Below are positions 23,701 through 35,581 of a stretch of 64,000 nucleotides of DNA, piece after piece. Source of the DNA: Cochliopodium minus (Eukaryota > Discosea > Himatismenida > Cochliopodiidae). The notes under the pieces were generated by a model. It did no database searches, had not been told where the DNA came from, and was given only the letters and a program-made list of their open reading frames with translations. The stretch's first letter is position 1. The number at the start of each line of letters is the position of its first letter. Where the stretch lies: positions 65,121 to 129,120 of the forward strand of contig JAMYWO010000117.1 of assembly GCA_024220525.1 (NCBI GenBank), in the 5' to 3' direction. Made by a program: the position numbers and the translations under genes.

Positions 23701-24323
23701 GAAAGGAAATGATAGATATTTCAAGAAGTATAATTTTTTGAGTATTGCTTATTTATTTAATTGATATAGACTTTTGAGAGATTTATTTATTTGAGGATTA
23801 CCTATATCAAATTTTAATAATTTCTTGTTGAATGATTTGTTCTTTTTCCCTCCTATCACATACATTATTCGATTTATGACTACAGCTGCATGCCTTGATA
23901 TACCAATCTTTGATTTCTGTCTCAATGTCTTCCATTCAGTCTTTCCAGATGAAACTATATATTGATATTCAAAAGAGTTAATCAATAGGGGGTATAAATA
24001 TTTTTAGGGCAATAGATACGATATTGATGAAATAAAATTAATTTATAAATTAATTTTTATAAATTTATTAAAGAGGCTATATATATTCAAATAAAGAATC
24101 CATTATAATGGATCATAGAAGATCTATCAATAAATGTGATATTGAATATAAATTTCTTTTTTTTTTTGTTACCATCCAACAGAAAAATATCTTTCAATAC
24201 TTTTGATTTATTTTCTCCTCCGAATAATATCGCACCATTCTCCTCATAAGACAAAAAAGAGGAATATATTCTTGGAGATGGTATGGTTGAATTTTTTGGT
24301 TCAGGTGGGATATACCAACTCAT
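17772..24323 (-). CDS. Kelch-CRIB-STE20-family protein kinase
   Basis: Fifteen exons join in one frame to 1038 residues: 24323-24173, 23954-23802, 23274-22966, 22844-22695, 22524-22150, 21950-21816, 21581-21367, 21005-20831, 20568-20386, 20243-20155, 19987-19861, 19432-19164, 18864-18706, 18579-18384 and 18202-17772. Residues 1-310 are kelch repeats (FGGENKSKVLKDIFLLD, NKIYIFGGEG, DQMIIFGGV, NSLVIYGGV, KIFIFGGMN), a beta-propeller for protein binding. About 346-362 is CRIB-like (GSPYNVVHKVHVNFDYQW), the Cdc42/Rac-binding signature. The kinase spans about 370-630: GQGAYGAVFKA, VLAIKEI, IIHRDIKCGN, ADFGVS and MAPEVI; the last two lobes fit STE20/MST kinases. The tail is Ser/acidic and ends in a coiled coil. 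The likely role is a Rho-GTPase-responsive kinase. The junction KLG|QGAYG inside the glycine loop ties the propeller half to the kinase half. Confidence 0.85.
22014..22136. repeat. Direct repeat inside an intron
   Basis: A segment of about 45 bases, beginning AACAATAAATCTAAA, occurs at about 22016-22060 and again at about 22090-22135. It lies in the intron just upstream of the kinase glycine loop. The copies look identical, pointing to a recent local duplication. Confidence 0.75.
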
Positions 24324-24711
24324 GATTTATATTCTTGATGTGTTGAAATGATTGATAAATATTGTGAAAATTTTGATTTTAATTTCTTCCTTCCAATCAA
24401 AAAATTAAATCTTCTCCTTTTTTTTTTTATTAATTTATATTTAAAATGTTCTCTGAAAGACAAATAATATTTTCTACAAGTTAAAAATGAGAATGTTGAA
24501 TCTAATTAAAATTTAATATTGAAAGGAGTTTTGAATATTTTTTGAAAAAAGAAAAAAAATTAAAAAAGAATAAATACCAAAAATAAAATGAAAAAAAAAC
24601 AATATATACTTTTAATTTGAATGATCGGAAAAAAATAATCAAGAGAAAATTTAAATAAACAAAGAAAGAAAAATTCTTGGGTGATAGATTACATGGAGAG
24701 AAAGAGAAATT
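24324..24711. other. Intergenic region between two minus-strand genes
   Basis: 388 bases of A/T-rich sequence that presumably include the kelch-kinase promoter. No gene, repeat or motif stands out. Confidence 0.5.
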
Positions 24712-27538
24712 TCACTTGAAAAAATTGGTGAAAAACTCTATATCTTCAATGAAATCTCCGCATTTGGCGTCCATAGAAAATTTAGAAAGGCTTTCACAAG
24801 AAAAGTTCTTCCAATTAGAAAGATCAAGAAAATTATTCATACAAACTTCGTCTTTAAAACAAATTTCAAAATTAGTATTATTTTCATTACTTTTTATAAT
24901 GACATTGTTTTTTATGAGAGACAATTCTTGAATGGAATTGTTTTTGGAGATGTTTTTAATTTGGGAGAAGGGGAGGGTACATATCGGGTCTTTTTGGTTT
25001 GAATTATCGAAGAAAACTAAATCCATTGAGATGAATTTCACAAAACATATACTCCATTTCCGTTCATCCACAAGGGGATTTAAAAATAAAATATCAGATT
25101 CAAAAGTTGGCAACTAAAAAAAATAATTAAAAAAAAAATGTAAAAAAAAGGATTAAACTATTTGTAAAAATGAAATGAAATGAAAAAATATCATAAATAC
25201 AAAAAAAAATTAACAATTATCCAAAAATCAACAAAAATTTTTTTTAAAATAAAAAACAATTTACCATAACATACAAAAAGTGATTGTCATAAATATCATT
25301 GATTCCCATATATTCATCTGTTATGCCACTTTTTTTTATTAAAAAAGTAGCACTGTTTGGAATATTATGTGCTTGAAGAGATAGCTGATGATCCAGCAAC
25401 TCCACCTCTCTATTTTCCCCGAAATCTTTTTTGTTTACAGTGAAAACAAACTCTGATCCCACTTCTTCCGAGATCATGTAAGCCAATTCATAAATATCAA
25501 ACTCTTCATCCACTATCATTTCTCTTTTTTTACCATTATTTAACAAAACACTTATTTGTCTTCTCGGCTTAAAATAAAAAAATAAATAATTTTTATTTTT
25601 ATTTTTATTATTATATTTACATTTTTTTATTTTATTTTCATTTACATTTTTGAATTTTTATTTTTATTTTCATTTTCATTTTTTTTGAATTTTTATTTTA
25701 TTTCTTATTTTTTTTTTAGTTACCATTATTTCTTTTTCTTCAGGAGGAGATGGAGTTTTATATGGTACAAAATTATCCACTATTTCTTCTTCACTTTCCG
25801 ATTCTTCTTCTTCTTCACTAATCTCTTCTTCACTCATCCCTTTATCACCTTCTGTAGAATAATCTTCAGTACTATCATTTAAATCTGTAAAATAAAAATA
25901 AAAATAAAAATTTATTGAATTTTTGAAAAAATTGTCACCAAAAAAATTTTTGACTTTATTTTTGTCTTTCTCAAAAACTAAATAGTTAAAAATCCCATTT
26001 TTAGAATTTTCTAAAAGCTCCAGCTCTTCATCAGCAATTCTATCGATTTCTCTGTCGTTCAAAACTTCGATGTCAGAAGAAATTCTCTCCTCACTCATCC
26101 TAATAAAAATAGATTTCCCGCTCAATTTGTCGAAAGTGGTTTCTTTGGCTACCAAAGCAAAATGAGCAAGGGTACGAGATCTAGAATTTAATCGAATGGG
26201 TCCGAAAAAATTTTTAAAGGTGAGCCACTTTTCGATTTTGTCGACCCATATGTCCGATTGTTCCTTTCCTTCTACGAAAAAATAGTGATCGGTCTCGATA
26301 CTTCTGATGCAGATCAAGAACCCTGTTTTTTTTGGTCCTAGTTTGTCTATGCCTTTGATGTCTTGGATCGAAAAACAAAAGAGAGGACAATCTTCCAGGT
26401 GATCTTTCTGATCTTTGAAAAACTCTATCTTTTCTATTCTCAATGAGAAATACCTAAGAAAGGACGGATAGGATTAAAAAATTTTTATTGATAATTTATC
26501 GAGTTAAATTAATATTAAAAATTAGAAAACTTTCAAAATAAAAAATTATAAATTAAATAAATTTATATAAATCAGATGTTACATTCTTTTCCATCCCTTC
26601 ATTATCCCTCTTGTTTGTTTGAAAATTTCTCCCTCACAATAAGGAAGCTGAATTTTTAAAAGATAATTAATGAAATACTAATGAGATATTAGTCGGAATT
26701 CAATTTTACCAAAGCATAGATGAATAAATTATCTCCTATATCTTCGCTCTTTAAATTTAAATGCATTTTGAACGTTTCATTTCTTATGATGAGAAATTCT
26801 GTTGCATCTGGCAAATCCAGGTTTAATAAGAGATTTTCTTTATTCAAGATAGCAACCCTATGATATAATGAGGTGGGCAAAATATCTATTTTTTTCAACT
26901 GATTTGCTATTAGCGGGATATTCCTGTAGATAGTCAATCTCTCATCGTATTCGACCACGTTTATTTTGTTTGTTTTCACATCCCTGATCTGCATTTTCCT
27001 TATTTTGTGTTCAAATTGAACGATATCCTGTTGAAAATAAAAAGTTTAATTAAAAATTTATATATTTTTCATCTTTTTATCCTGTTCATTGTGAAACAAT
27101 ATTTGAAGAAGGACAAATAAATTTTAATAATTTTTTGATAATTTTATATAACGTCAAATTACAAGGTATGAAAACTGAATAATATATTTTAAATTTGGTG
27201 AATAAAAATATATAATGGTTATTAAACAAATATAATCGGGGATTTAGAAGGGAATGATGAATTCAATATGAAATATGATTTATAAAATGATGATATGGGT
27301 TGATATTTACAAAGGATTTGATATTATATGAAACTAATGTCAAATTAGGATCGAGCCAGCCCAAATTCATTTTAAATAATCCAACATCTTTCGCAATATT
27401 ATAAAGCTCTTCTTTTTCGATAATTTGATTCAAAGCATCTTGAATGGTAAATTGCTTTGAAAATTTGTATGCTTTTTTTAATTGTCCTTTGCCAATCGAT
27501 GTTCCAAAAATGATTTTAACCAATAAAAAATCTTCCAT
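24712..27538 (-). CDS. Ubiquitin-like/PH-domain (FERM-like) signalling protein
   Basis: Exons 27538-27311, 27027-26710, 26647-26583, 26453-25939, 25884-25724, 25567-25265 and 25113-24712 give 663 residues in frame. The start (MEDFLLVKIIFGTS) opens a ubiquitin-like fold, with a second such segment around residues 85-180; this recalls the F0/F1 lobes of talin-type FERM proteins. About 185-290 looks like a PH domain: CEGEIFKQTRGIMKGWKRM, FFKDQKDHLEDCP and the closing DIWVDKIEKW. An acidic linker follows, then another ubiquitin-like stretch (RRQISVLLNNGKKREMIVDE) and a possible second PH/F3 lobe with KWSICFVKFISMDLVFFD. It probably works at membranes or adhesion sites as a binding protein. No enzyme motif is seen and the family is not certain. 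The 54-base intron 25938-25885 has no in-frame stop. Confidence 0.6.
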
Positions 27539-27877
27539 TTTTAAAGAATCCTATCTGTATATTCTATACCTATTGTTTTTCTTGTATTCACAATTTTAAT
27601 TGGACTTTAATTTTTTTTTTTTAATTTGAGAGAAGAAAAATAAAAAAAAAAAAAATAATAAATCTCTCCTTTCCTCAAATAAACAGAAAACGACAAAATA
27701 ATAAACAATGATTGTTAAAGAATGAGATGAGATGATCAAATAAGTTTTTATTTTTTTTAATTGTTATGTTTGATTGAATGGAGATAAAATTAAAAAATAA
27801 AAATATCCAAACAAATTTCTTTTGTATTGTAACAAATAAATATGTAATTGATTTTTGCCAATATTTATTTGAATGAT
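27539..27877. other. Intergenic region, ubiquitin-like/PH gene to UFM1
   Basis: 339 bases, A/T-rich, with a short minus-strand frame (27881-27675) that has no protein-like content. It presumably holds the promoter of the ubiquitin-like/PH gene and the 3' flank of UFM1. Confidence 0.5.
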
Positions 27878-28513
27878 TCAATATCCAACTCTATCTCTTG
27901 GAATAAGTCTCAACTCTGATCCATATTTAAGAAATACCTTTCAAATGATTTAAATTAATCTATTTATTCAAAGAAAAATGGAATTCTTACGTTTCCTGCA
28001 CTTTGATTTGGAGTAACACCCATACCCTCTACAAATTTATGTTTATTTTTGAATATTTTCGCAATAAACTTAATTTTCTTTTTTTTTTTTTTGATATATT
28101 TACCTTTAGTTACGACTGCACTTGTTTCATAATTAACTTTGAACTTGTTTTTTTGAGAATAATTTCATTTATGTCTTTGATATTTTTGAATTGTTTGTTA
28201 AATTTTACCTCTTTTTGTGAATAAATGTATTATCTTTGAATGAAGAGTGATATATTACCTTCTGATACAAATTTGATGACTAAATTCAAAAATATTATAA
28301 TTTATTTGTCATAAAATTGGAACAAAAATTTTACCTGCTATGAATGGAGTATCATCTGGAACAGATACAACCTTAAATGGAAGTTTTGGATCTTGAATGA
28401 AGGAAAAATATAAAAAGGTAATTTTGTAGTTTATTTTTTGATTTAATCAAACCTGAAGCCAATATTATTTTTAATGTCACTCTAGTTTGTTGTTTATTGT
28501 TATTGTTATCCAT
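27878..28513 (-). CDS. UFM1: Ubiquitin-fold modifier 1 (UFM1)
   Basis: Seven exons are needed: 28513-28453, 28391-28335, 28279-28259, 28210-28209 (two bases), 28143-28104, 28028-27991 and 27937-27878. They total 279 bases and 92 residues, against 85 for human UFM1. Conserved blocks are LKIILASDPKLPFKVVSV, TPFIAVIKFVSEEFKVNYE, TSAVVTKEGMGVTPNQSAG and FLKYGSELRLIPRDRVGY. The protein ends in VG plus one residue (Tyr); known UFM1 precursors carry a short tail after Gly that UFSP removes before UBA5 activation and ligation. The Glu-Phe junction (SE|E|FKV) reads only if the bases AG at 28210-28209 form an exon; skipping them shifts the frame and gives an early stop. The first exon adds an Asn-rich leader. 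The UFM1 protease lies about 25 kb downstream. Confidence 0.9.
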
Positions 28514-28834
28514 ATAACTATTTCTTTTTCTGTTTTCAATTTTTTTTTTTTAAGAGAATTTTTTTTCTTTTAAATTTTTTTCACTTAAAAATACCTTTTT
28601 TTTAATGAGATTTCTCGAAAAATATACTTTAAACTTTCGAAATGAGATTAGTTGAATTTGAGTTGTTTGATTTTCATTTAATTTTTTTCAAAAAATTTTT
28701 TTGATTGAAATATTCTTTTAATTATTTGATACAGTATAAAGAAATATCTTTTGAATATTTTTTATTTATATAAATTGTTTGATCAAAAATTAATCAAATA
28801 AATTAAAAAAAAAAACCAAAATAAGTTACTAAGA
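28514..28834. other. Divergent promoter region, UFM1 / kelch membrane protein
   Basis: 321 bases between two divergent starts, with T and A homopolymer runs. No specific motif can be defended. Confidence 0.5.
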
Positions 28835-31800
28835 ATGAGAATATATTTGTTTATTATATTGATTATTTTTGCATCTTCCTTCAATTGTCAATCAGGTTAT
28901 TTCATTTTATTTTTTCATTCAAAAGATATCTAAATTATAGAGGATTATTAATCATTATTAAAAATAAATTTTGTTTTATTTTAATACAGATGGATGGAGA
29001 TGGCTGGATGGATATCAATTCAAAACAAGTAAGATCAAAATAAATAAAAAACCTTATTTAAAGATTTCATTTTAAAAATTTATAAGAAATAATTTTGATT
29101 TTTTTTTTGTATTTCCTTTTCCAATTAATAAATTTTTGAATATAAAGCATATGATGGAAATTATACTTCAGCCAACTTTTTTCCTGAACCAAGAGCAAGA
29201 TTAAATTATGGTATCGCTTTTGATTATGTTGGATCTGCATTTTAGTAAAACAATTTTTGTATTTCCTTCCTTAATCAGGCAATATTATTCTTTATTCTAA
29301 AATCATAGTATATATGGAGGAACTATAAATGATCCTTTTTCTAATGTAACATCCGCACTTTGTGATTTGTAAATTTTTTTTTTTTTTTAGAATAAATTTT
29401 TTGAAGATTACTAAACCTCCCATTCAATAGATGGAAATTCAATATGATAACTGAAAGATGTAAGAATATCTTTTTATTTCTTTTTTGATATCAGGAATAA
29501 TGATTTCTTATAATTTTCTCATATAAAGGGACAATGATTTACAATAATAATGGAAATGGCTTCATTGATATTCCAGTGAGATATACAACAACAAATATGT
29601 CACCGGGATCCAGAGTATCTCCATACTTATGGACAGATGGATCAAATATTTGGTAACTATAACTTTCAAAATATAAAATCATTCAGAATAAATATTTTTT
29701 TTATTTTAATAAAGGATTTATGGAGGACAAGATAATAAAGATGGATTGTTCTCTGATTTGATGCAATATCAAATCAATGCAATTAATCCATCATGGAAAT
29801 TGATAGCAGGACAATTCAATCCTCCTGCCCCTGTTAAGTACGACACTCAAATAGGAGTTTACTCAATGTTTGCGTATCCAGGACAAAGATCAGGAGGATG
29901 TAATTGGTATAACCCATCCAACAAAGGACTCTATTTATTCGGAGGTTATGGTAACATCACTCAACCAAGTAACACATCCAAAATCAACACTGTTGGAACT
30001 TTAAACGATGTATGGAAATTTGACACAATCCAAGGAATTTGGACTTGGCTCTCCGGTCACAATTCTACTCATGGATCTTATAATATTACTCTTGGTGTTC
30101 CTGACGCAAGATTGAATCCAATCTGTACTAAATGCTCTGCAAATGGGAATGTCTATCTCGGTTTTGGTCAAATTCAAAGTAAGAATATTTCCAAAAATTT
30201 TTTTTTTTTTTTTTCAAACATAAACAATCTTATTTTTTTATTTTTTTAATAGCCAACACTTTTCCTGTTGCTCAAGTAGCTGATTTATGGTTGTGGAATG
30301 ATGCAACTTCTCGTTTCGTAAATATTCGTCCACCAAGATACAACTTGCTACCTTCAGGAAATTTCCAAGATTCCAATGATCCAAATGCATTCCCCGGAAC
30401 AAGGTATGACATTTGATCTTCTTTTAAAAAAATACAAACAATTTTTTATGTTGTTTTCTTTATTAGATACACTACCAGTATGACTTGCGATAACTCAAAC
30501 AACTTGTGGATGATTGGAGGTTCTTTCACAAGATTAGACCTTGTTGATAGAATCACAAGAGATATCTGGAAATATGATACGTAAAAAAAAAAATTTTCAA
30601 TAAAACCTTTTTTTACAACTAAAAATCTCCATATTTTTTAAACATTTTAGTTCTACAAATAGATGGGTAAATAATTTTTTTTTTTTCTTTAGAATTTTTT
30701 TTTTATCAATTTATTTTTTCCAGATTTTTGTTGCTCAACCCTTCGATTACAGAGCTCAAGGAAACTACAGCACAAAGGGATTTTATGGAGACGCACCTGT
30801 TAACAACCAACGTTTGATGGGAGGAAGAGAGCAACATATCTCATACACAAGAGCTTGTAAATTAAAAATTTTTGTTTTCATTATTTTTTTAAATTTTATA
30901 TTATTTTTTTTTTTTTATTATTACTTTTTTTAATTTTATTTCTTTCTATTAAAAGGCCAACTTTTTGTTTATGGTGGTTATGGTCAAATTAGAGCTCCTG
31001 TCAACCAAAGTGTGATTTTGGGAGACATGTGGACTTTTTACTCCCAAGCATTTCCTATTTCTACCGAAACTACCTGCAACTACTGTGCTAGAGGAAGAGG
31101 TTGTGTTTGTGGAGCATACGGTATTGATTGTACTTGTTTCACACCATCTCTCATTCAAAGGTGAAAAAAGAAAATTTTTTATTTTATTTTATTTTTTATT
31201 TATTTTTATTTTATTTTTTATTTTTTATTTTTATTTTATTTCTTATTTTTTTTTGTTTAGAGATTTCTCTTGTTCTCAAGGCACTTGGACAATACAGCCT
31301 AAAGTTCTCGACAAGGAGCCTATGTTGTTTTTGATCAACGCCACCTTGGACAGCTACGTCTTTGAAGGAAATCTCACTTTAGGAAACAACTCTGTCATCA
31401 TCATTGGAAAAGGAACCGTATCGGTGACAGGTTGTCTAACATTAGTTGTAAAAAAAAAATTTTAATTTTTTATTTTTTTATTTTTAATTTATATTTTTTT
31501 TTATTTTTTTTTATTTATACTTTTTTTTTAGGGATCTACTTCTGTCATCATCAATGCTACCTTGAGCGGGAAGGGAGTTGCCAACTATGTCAATTACAAC
31601 TGTCCAGGAGGAGAAAAACCTACTTTCACTTCTGTCGTAGTCAATGCTCCCATTAACACAATTTGTGATAATTATCAAGTAGGGCAAAGTCAATCTGGTA
31701 AAAAAAATTTTTTTTATTTTTTTCCTTTAATATTTTTATTTTATTGATATATATATTTTTATTTTTTGTTTTTTTATTTTTTTTTATTTTAAAAAGGTAT

Positions 31801-32026
31801 TTCTTCTGCTTTCGATATTAATGGAAAATGCAAAGGTCTTGGTACTGGTGAGGTTATTGCTATTATTTTGATTGTCATCTCTTTGGTCTTGTCTTTGACT
31901 GCTCTCATCTTTTTGATCTTAAAAATTCGTTTGGCCATGGGTGTGTCGGAGTTTCAAGAGGCTGCACATCGTAACAATGAAAACATCAAATCTAAGAACG
32001 AAGAAATAAAGATGAAAGATCTTTAA
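28835..32026 (+). CDS. Kelch-repeat type I membrane protein
   Basis: Fifteen exons (28835-28895, 28990-29028, 29148-29244, 29309-29368, 29431-29459, 29529-29652, 29715-30178, 30253-30403, 30467-30580, 30651-30666, 30724-30856, 30956-31160, 31261-31447, 31532-31697, 31797-32026) join to 691 residues. Residues 1-20 are a signal peptide (IYLFIILIIFASSFNC). The ectodomain has kelch blades (IYGGTIND, IYGGQDNKDG, LYLFGGYGN, WMIGGSF, LFVYGGYGQ). A Cys-rich patch follows (CNYCARGRGCVCGAYG), then a beta-rich segment with repeated short Thr/Asn/Val strands. A single membrane helix (EVIAIILIVISLVLSLTALIFL, near 630-655) precedes a short charged cytoplasmic tail. N-glycosylation sequons are frequent. It would be a cell-surface or endosomal binding protein; the ligand is unknown. 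One exon is 16 bases. Confidence 0.8.
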
Positions 32027-32401
32027 AAACAGAAAAAAAAAAAAAACTTTTTTTTTTTTGTCGAGAAAAACAAGTTTTAAAAAAATTTTGTGTTTTTTGT
32101 TTAATATTTAATTAAATTAATTTTATTTTAATTTATTTTAAAAACTTTTTGGAAATTGTAAAATCATTGATTATTTGTAAGTTCTCCAAAAAAAAATAGA
32201 TAAACTTTAAAAAGACTCAATGATTGCTAAAAGTGAAAGGAAATTATAAGCAGAATAATAGAAGAGGTAATGTCTTAATTTTGGTTGATTTGAACCACTT
32301 AATGTTTCTTATTAAAGAAAGTTCTTTGGCAGGATACAGGGCTAAAACTTTGTTTAAATCCTTACTTGAATTCCATTAAAATCTTTAAAAAAAAAAAAAA
32401 A
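32027..32401. other. Intergenic region, kelch membrane protein to C45 hydrolase
   Basis: 375 bases between two plus-strand genes; A/T-rich, ending in an A run just before the C45 start. No gene is seen. Confidence 0.5.
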
Positions 32402-35400
32402 ATGAGAAGAGAAAATTTGGTCTTTTTAGTTGTTTTATTGATTGGATTTTTTGGAGGAACATTATCTCTCAAAAAATTACCTTTGACCATTAAAGAATCC
32501 AAAATCATTTCTACATCCTCCAAATCTACAGTGGATGGATGGATCAAGATAAAAATAAATGGAGATCCATACAACAGAGGGTGAAAATAAAAGAAAACAT
32601 CTTTATCAATAGAATATGATCAATTTAACTTTAAATAATTTTATTCATTTAACAGATTTCAGTATGGATACAATATTGCAGAAGAATTTGCAGAAGCATG
32701 GTATAAATCTTACAAATCAAAATTTCTTTTGAATATATTATCAATTAAAAATCTTGTCAGGAGAGTTTTCGAAGCAATGACTTATTTGACAACAGGAAAA
32801 ACAATGAAATATTTCAGTGATGTTTCAGTGAAATTTCACAAAAACAAAATCCAACAAGAATATATCCAAGGTGAAAAAAATAACTTTTGTTTTTTCAAAA
32901 TTTAATTCAAACTCTTTATTTTTAAAAATAAACAGAAATGACAGGAATAGCCGATGGATTAACGAAAGCAGGGTTTAATATGACTTTAGATGATATTATA
33001 GGCAAAAATAATTTATAAATAAAAAATTTTTTAAATTATTCAAAAAAAATAAATTTTTTTCGTTTTTTATTTTTATATTTTTTTTAAAAAAGGATGGAAT
33101 GATAACTTGGAGATCGTAAACAAATTGCAACTAAATCCTAACATAAATAAATATTAATACATTTCCAAAAAAAAAAAAAAAAAGACAAATTATTGGTGGC
33201 CTGTCGTCCAAGCTCAGGAAGGAATCGAAAAATATCCTTCTAAAGGGTCAATTTTTAGTTCTTAAACAAAAAGGAATACTAATAATTTATATATTTTTTT
33301 TCCAAAGATACTGTTCCGCTTTCATCGCAACTGGTAATGCCACTAAAGATGGAAAAATAGTAATGTATGATTTTTAAGAAATATTTATAATTTTTAATTT
33401 TTTTGGAAAAACTTGAATTCTTAAAAGTGGTCACACTACTTTCACTGATTTTTGGAATGGTTTAAAAAATCAAAATAAACAATTTTTTTATTCTTCATTT
33501 ATTATTTTTTCCGAATAGGACAATTTTTGAACGTTGTTTTGGACATAACACCTTCAACAGGGAACAGACTGGTACAAATAAAAAATAAAAAAAATAAGAA
33601 ATAAAAAAATTTTAAAAGGTTTTCCAAACAACTCCGGGGTGGATTGCTTCAGGGACAGATTTCTGGAGTAGATACTTTAATTACTTTTTATTAAATATTT
33701 TTAAAAAATTCTTTTTCAGTAAATTCAGCAGGGTTAATGGTTGTGGAGACTACAATCGCTGGTAACTATCATTTACTCTTTATTTATATTTTTGAAATTT
33801 TTTTTTTTTTTCTAAAAAAAGGATTTTTTGGATATGGTTAGTATCCTTCATTTTTATTTTTTCAAGAAAAAGTTTTTTTTGTTGAAACTTTGTTTTTTTA
33901 TATCAAAAAGATGAAACTAAATTACCTGATTGGTAAATTTATTTCTAAAAAAAGATAAATTTTTAAAAAAATATCAATAAAATTTAATATAACAAATTCC
34001 TCTTGAAAACAGGGTTAGATCCAGATTTGCGAGTAATCATTTTTTAATTCTTTTTAAGGAATAATTATCATTTTTTATTCAAAAAGCCCAATATTCCAGC
34101 TCCATTAGTCAATGGGTTAAATCTATGAACTTAGAAAATAATGGTGGCTTTGCTGTATGATTTTTACTTCAAATAAAAAAAAATAATTAATCTTTTCAAT
34201 ATGAATTTTGTTTTCAGAACATGTGGCTCATTGTAAAAAAAATTTTGTTTAAATTTCGTTTTATGTTAATCGAAATTATTATTTTTTTTGCTTTTTTGCG
34301 AAAGGGAGACAGAAAAACGAATGAAATTGCAGAATATGAACAAGGATTGAGATATCAATATTTTGATCAAAAGACATCTGGATACATTTTTGGAGGTTAT
34401 TTTATTTCAGAAAAAAAATTTTTATTTCCTTTCAAATTTTAAAATTTTTAAAAAAAATAGATAATGTCCCAAATGATCCTAGTAAATTATTCAACTATAA
34501 AAATTATTTTTATTGTTTATTATTTATTTTTAGGAATCAGGTAAATAGTTTTTTTTTTTTTAGAAAATTTCATTGAATTTTAAAACAATTTTTTGTAAAA
34601 GGCATTTGGAATGTACTTGTATGTCTCCTTCCTTTAATTTTAAACAAAATTTTTATAACCAAAAATTTAATCCCAAAAAAAAAGATACAGGATATTCAGA
34701 TATCCGACAACAAACAGGAGCAAGAAGGGTCAGATGGAGATGTAAACTTTGAATATTTTTTCTTTTAAAAATTTCCAATTTTATTCTTTAATTAAAAAAG
34801 CTCTTTTGGATGAGAACTATGGGAAAATTGACATAGAAGTAGGCAAAGCAATGTTGAGCGGTAAAAAAAAAAATTAATTTTTATTTTCCCTTTTTAAATT
34901 TCAATTAATTTATAAGATCAATATGATGTTTATCTCAAAAAAATTAATCCTTCTTCAAGAACAATTTGTGCACAGTAAAAAATCAAACAAAAATATATTT
35001 TTCAAAAGACTAATATTGTTTTCCAAAAGTTATGACATTGACCCACAAGAGTACGCAGATAATAAAAAAGCAGTTTGGAAGTAAAAAAATTTCTTCATCT
35101 AATTTCTTTTCATTCAAATTAATTTGAATTTTTTTCGTTAATAGCACTCCTTACTACCCTGCTGGTTCTGTTGATGGTAAATTGACATCCAGTGATCTTG
35201 CTGGAAATATGGATGTTGTGTTTAGATTTGGCAGAGCGGATGGGTAAACAAAAATTTCCTATTTTGTTCATTTAAAATCATACTAACAATTTCTCCTAAT
35301 AAATTTAAATAAAAAAAAGAGTTCCTTTTGATTTAAACCAGTATGTATCAACAAATCCTCAATGGTAAATTTTCTTTTCTTTTTTATCTTTTTGAATTTT

Positions 35401-35487
35401 ATCAACTTATTTTATAGGGAGTGGCAAAAAGATTATCTTGTTTCTAGACCAACTCAACCTTGGACCCTTATTAATGGAACTAATTAA
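32402..35487 (+). CDS. C45-type (phospholipase B-like) Ntn hydrolase, secreted or lysosomal
   Basis: I assembled 27 small exons totalling 1434 bases, 477 residues, phase-consistent throughout: 32402-32580, 32656-32700, 32761-32870, 32936-33001, 33093-33115, 33185-33246, 33308-33364, 33428-33459, 33519-33571, 33619-33667, 33720-33761, 33824-33838, 33911-33932, 34013-34032, 34087-34154, 34218-34232, 34305-34395, 34461-34481, 34535-34541, 34602-34618, 34685-34741, 34801-34860, 34917-34974, 35030-35080, 35145-35243, 35320-35364 and 35418-35487. A signal peptide (VFLVVLLIGFFGG) starts the protein. GYCSAFIATGNATKDGKIV carries the candidate nucleophile Cys exposed by self-cleavage. IGHTTFTDFWNGQ, TTPGWIASGTDFWINSAG and ETTIAG are further family blocks. 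Family members are acid hydrolases or acyltransferases. The exon at 34535 is only 7 bases and the intron at 33002 begins with GC. Confidence 0.75.
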
Positions 35488-35581
35488 AAATTAAAAAGAC
35501 TATTCTCGGATTTTTTTTTCTTTTTTCCAGGAATTCAAATAATTTAAAATTAAAAAAAAAAAAATTCAAAATAAAAAAAAA

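Noticed and set aside
27675-27881. Minus-strand frame downstream of UFM1
   Set aside because: It starts at the very end of UFM1 and codes Phe/Lys/Asn-rich filler.
32402-35487. Pseudogene because of very short open stretches
   Set aside because: All 27 pieces have splice signals, conserved family blocks and matching phases summing to a multiple of three.
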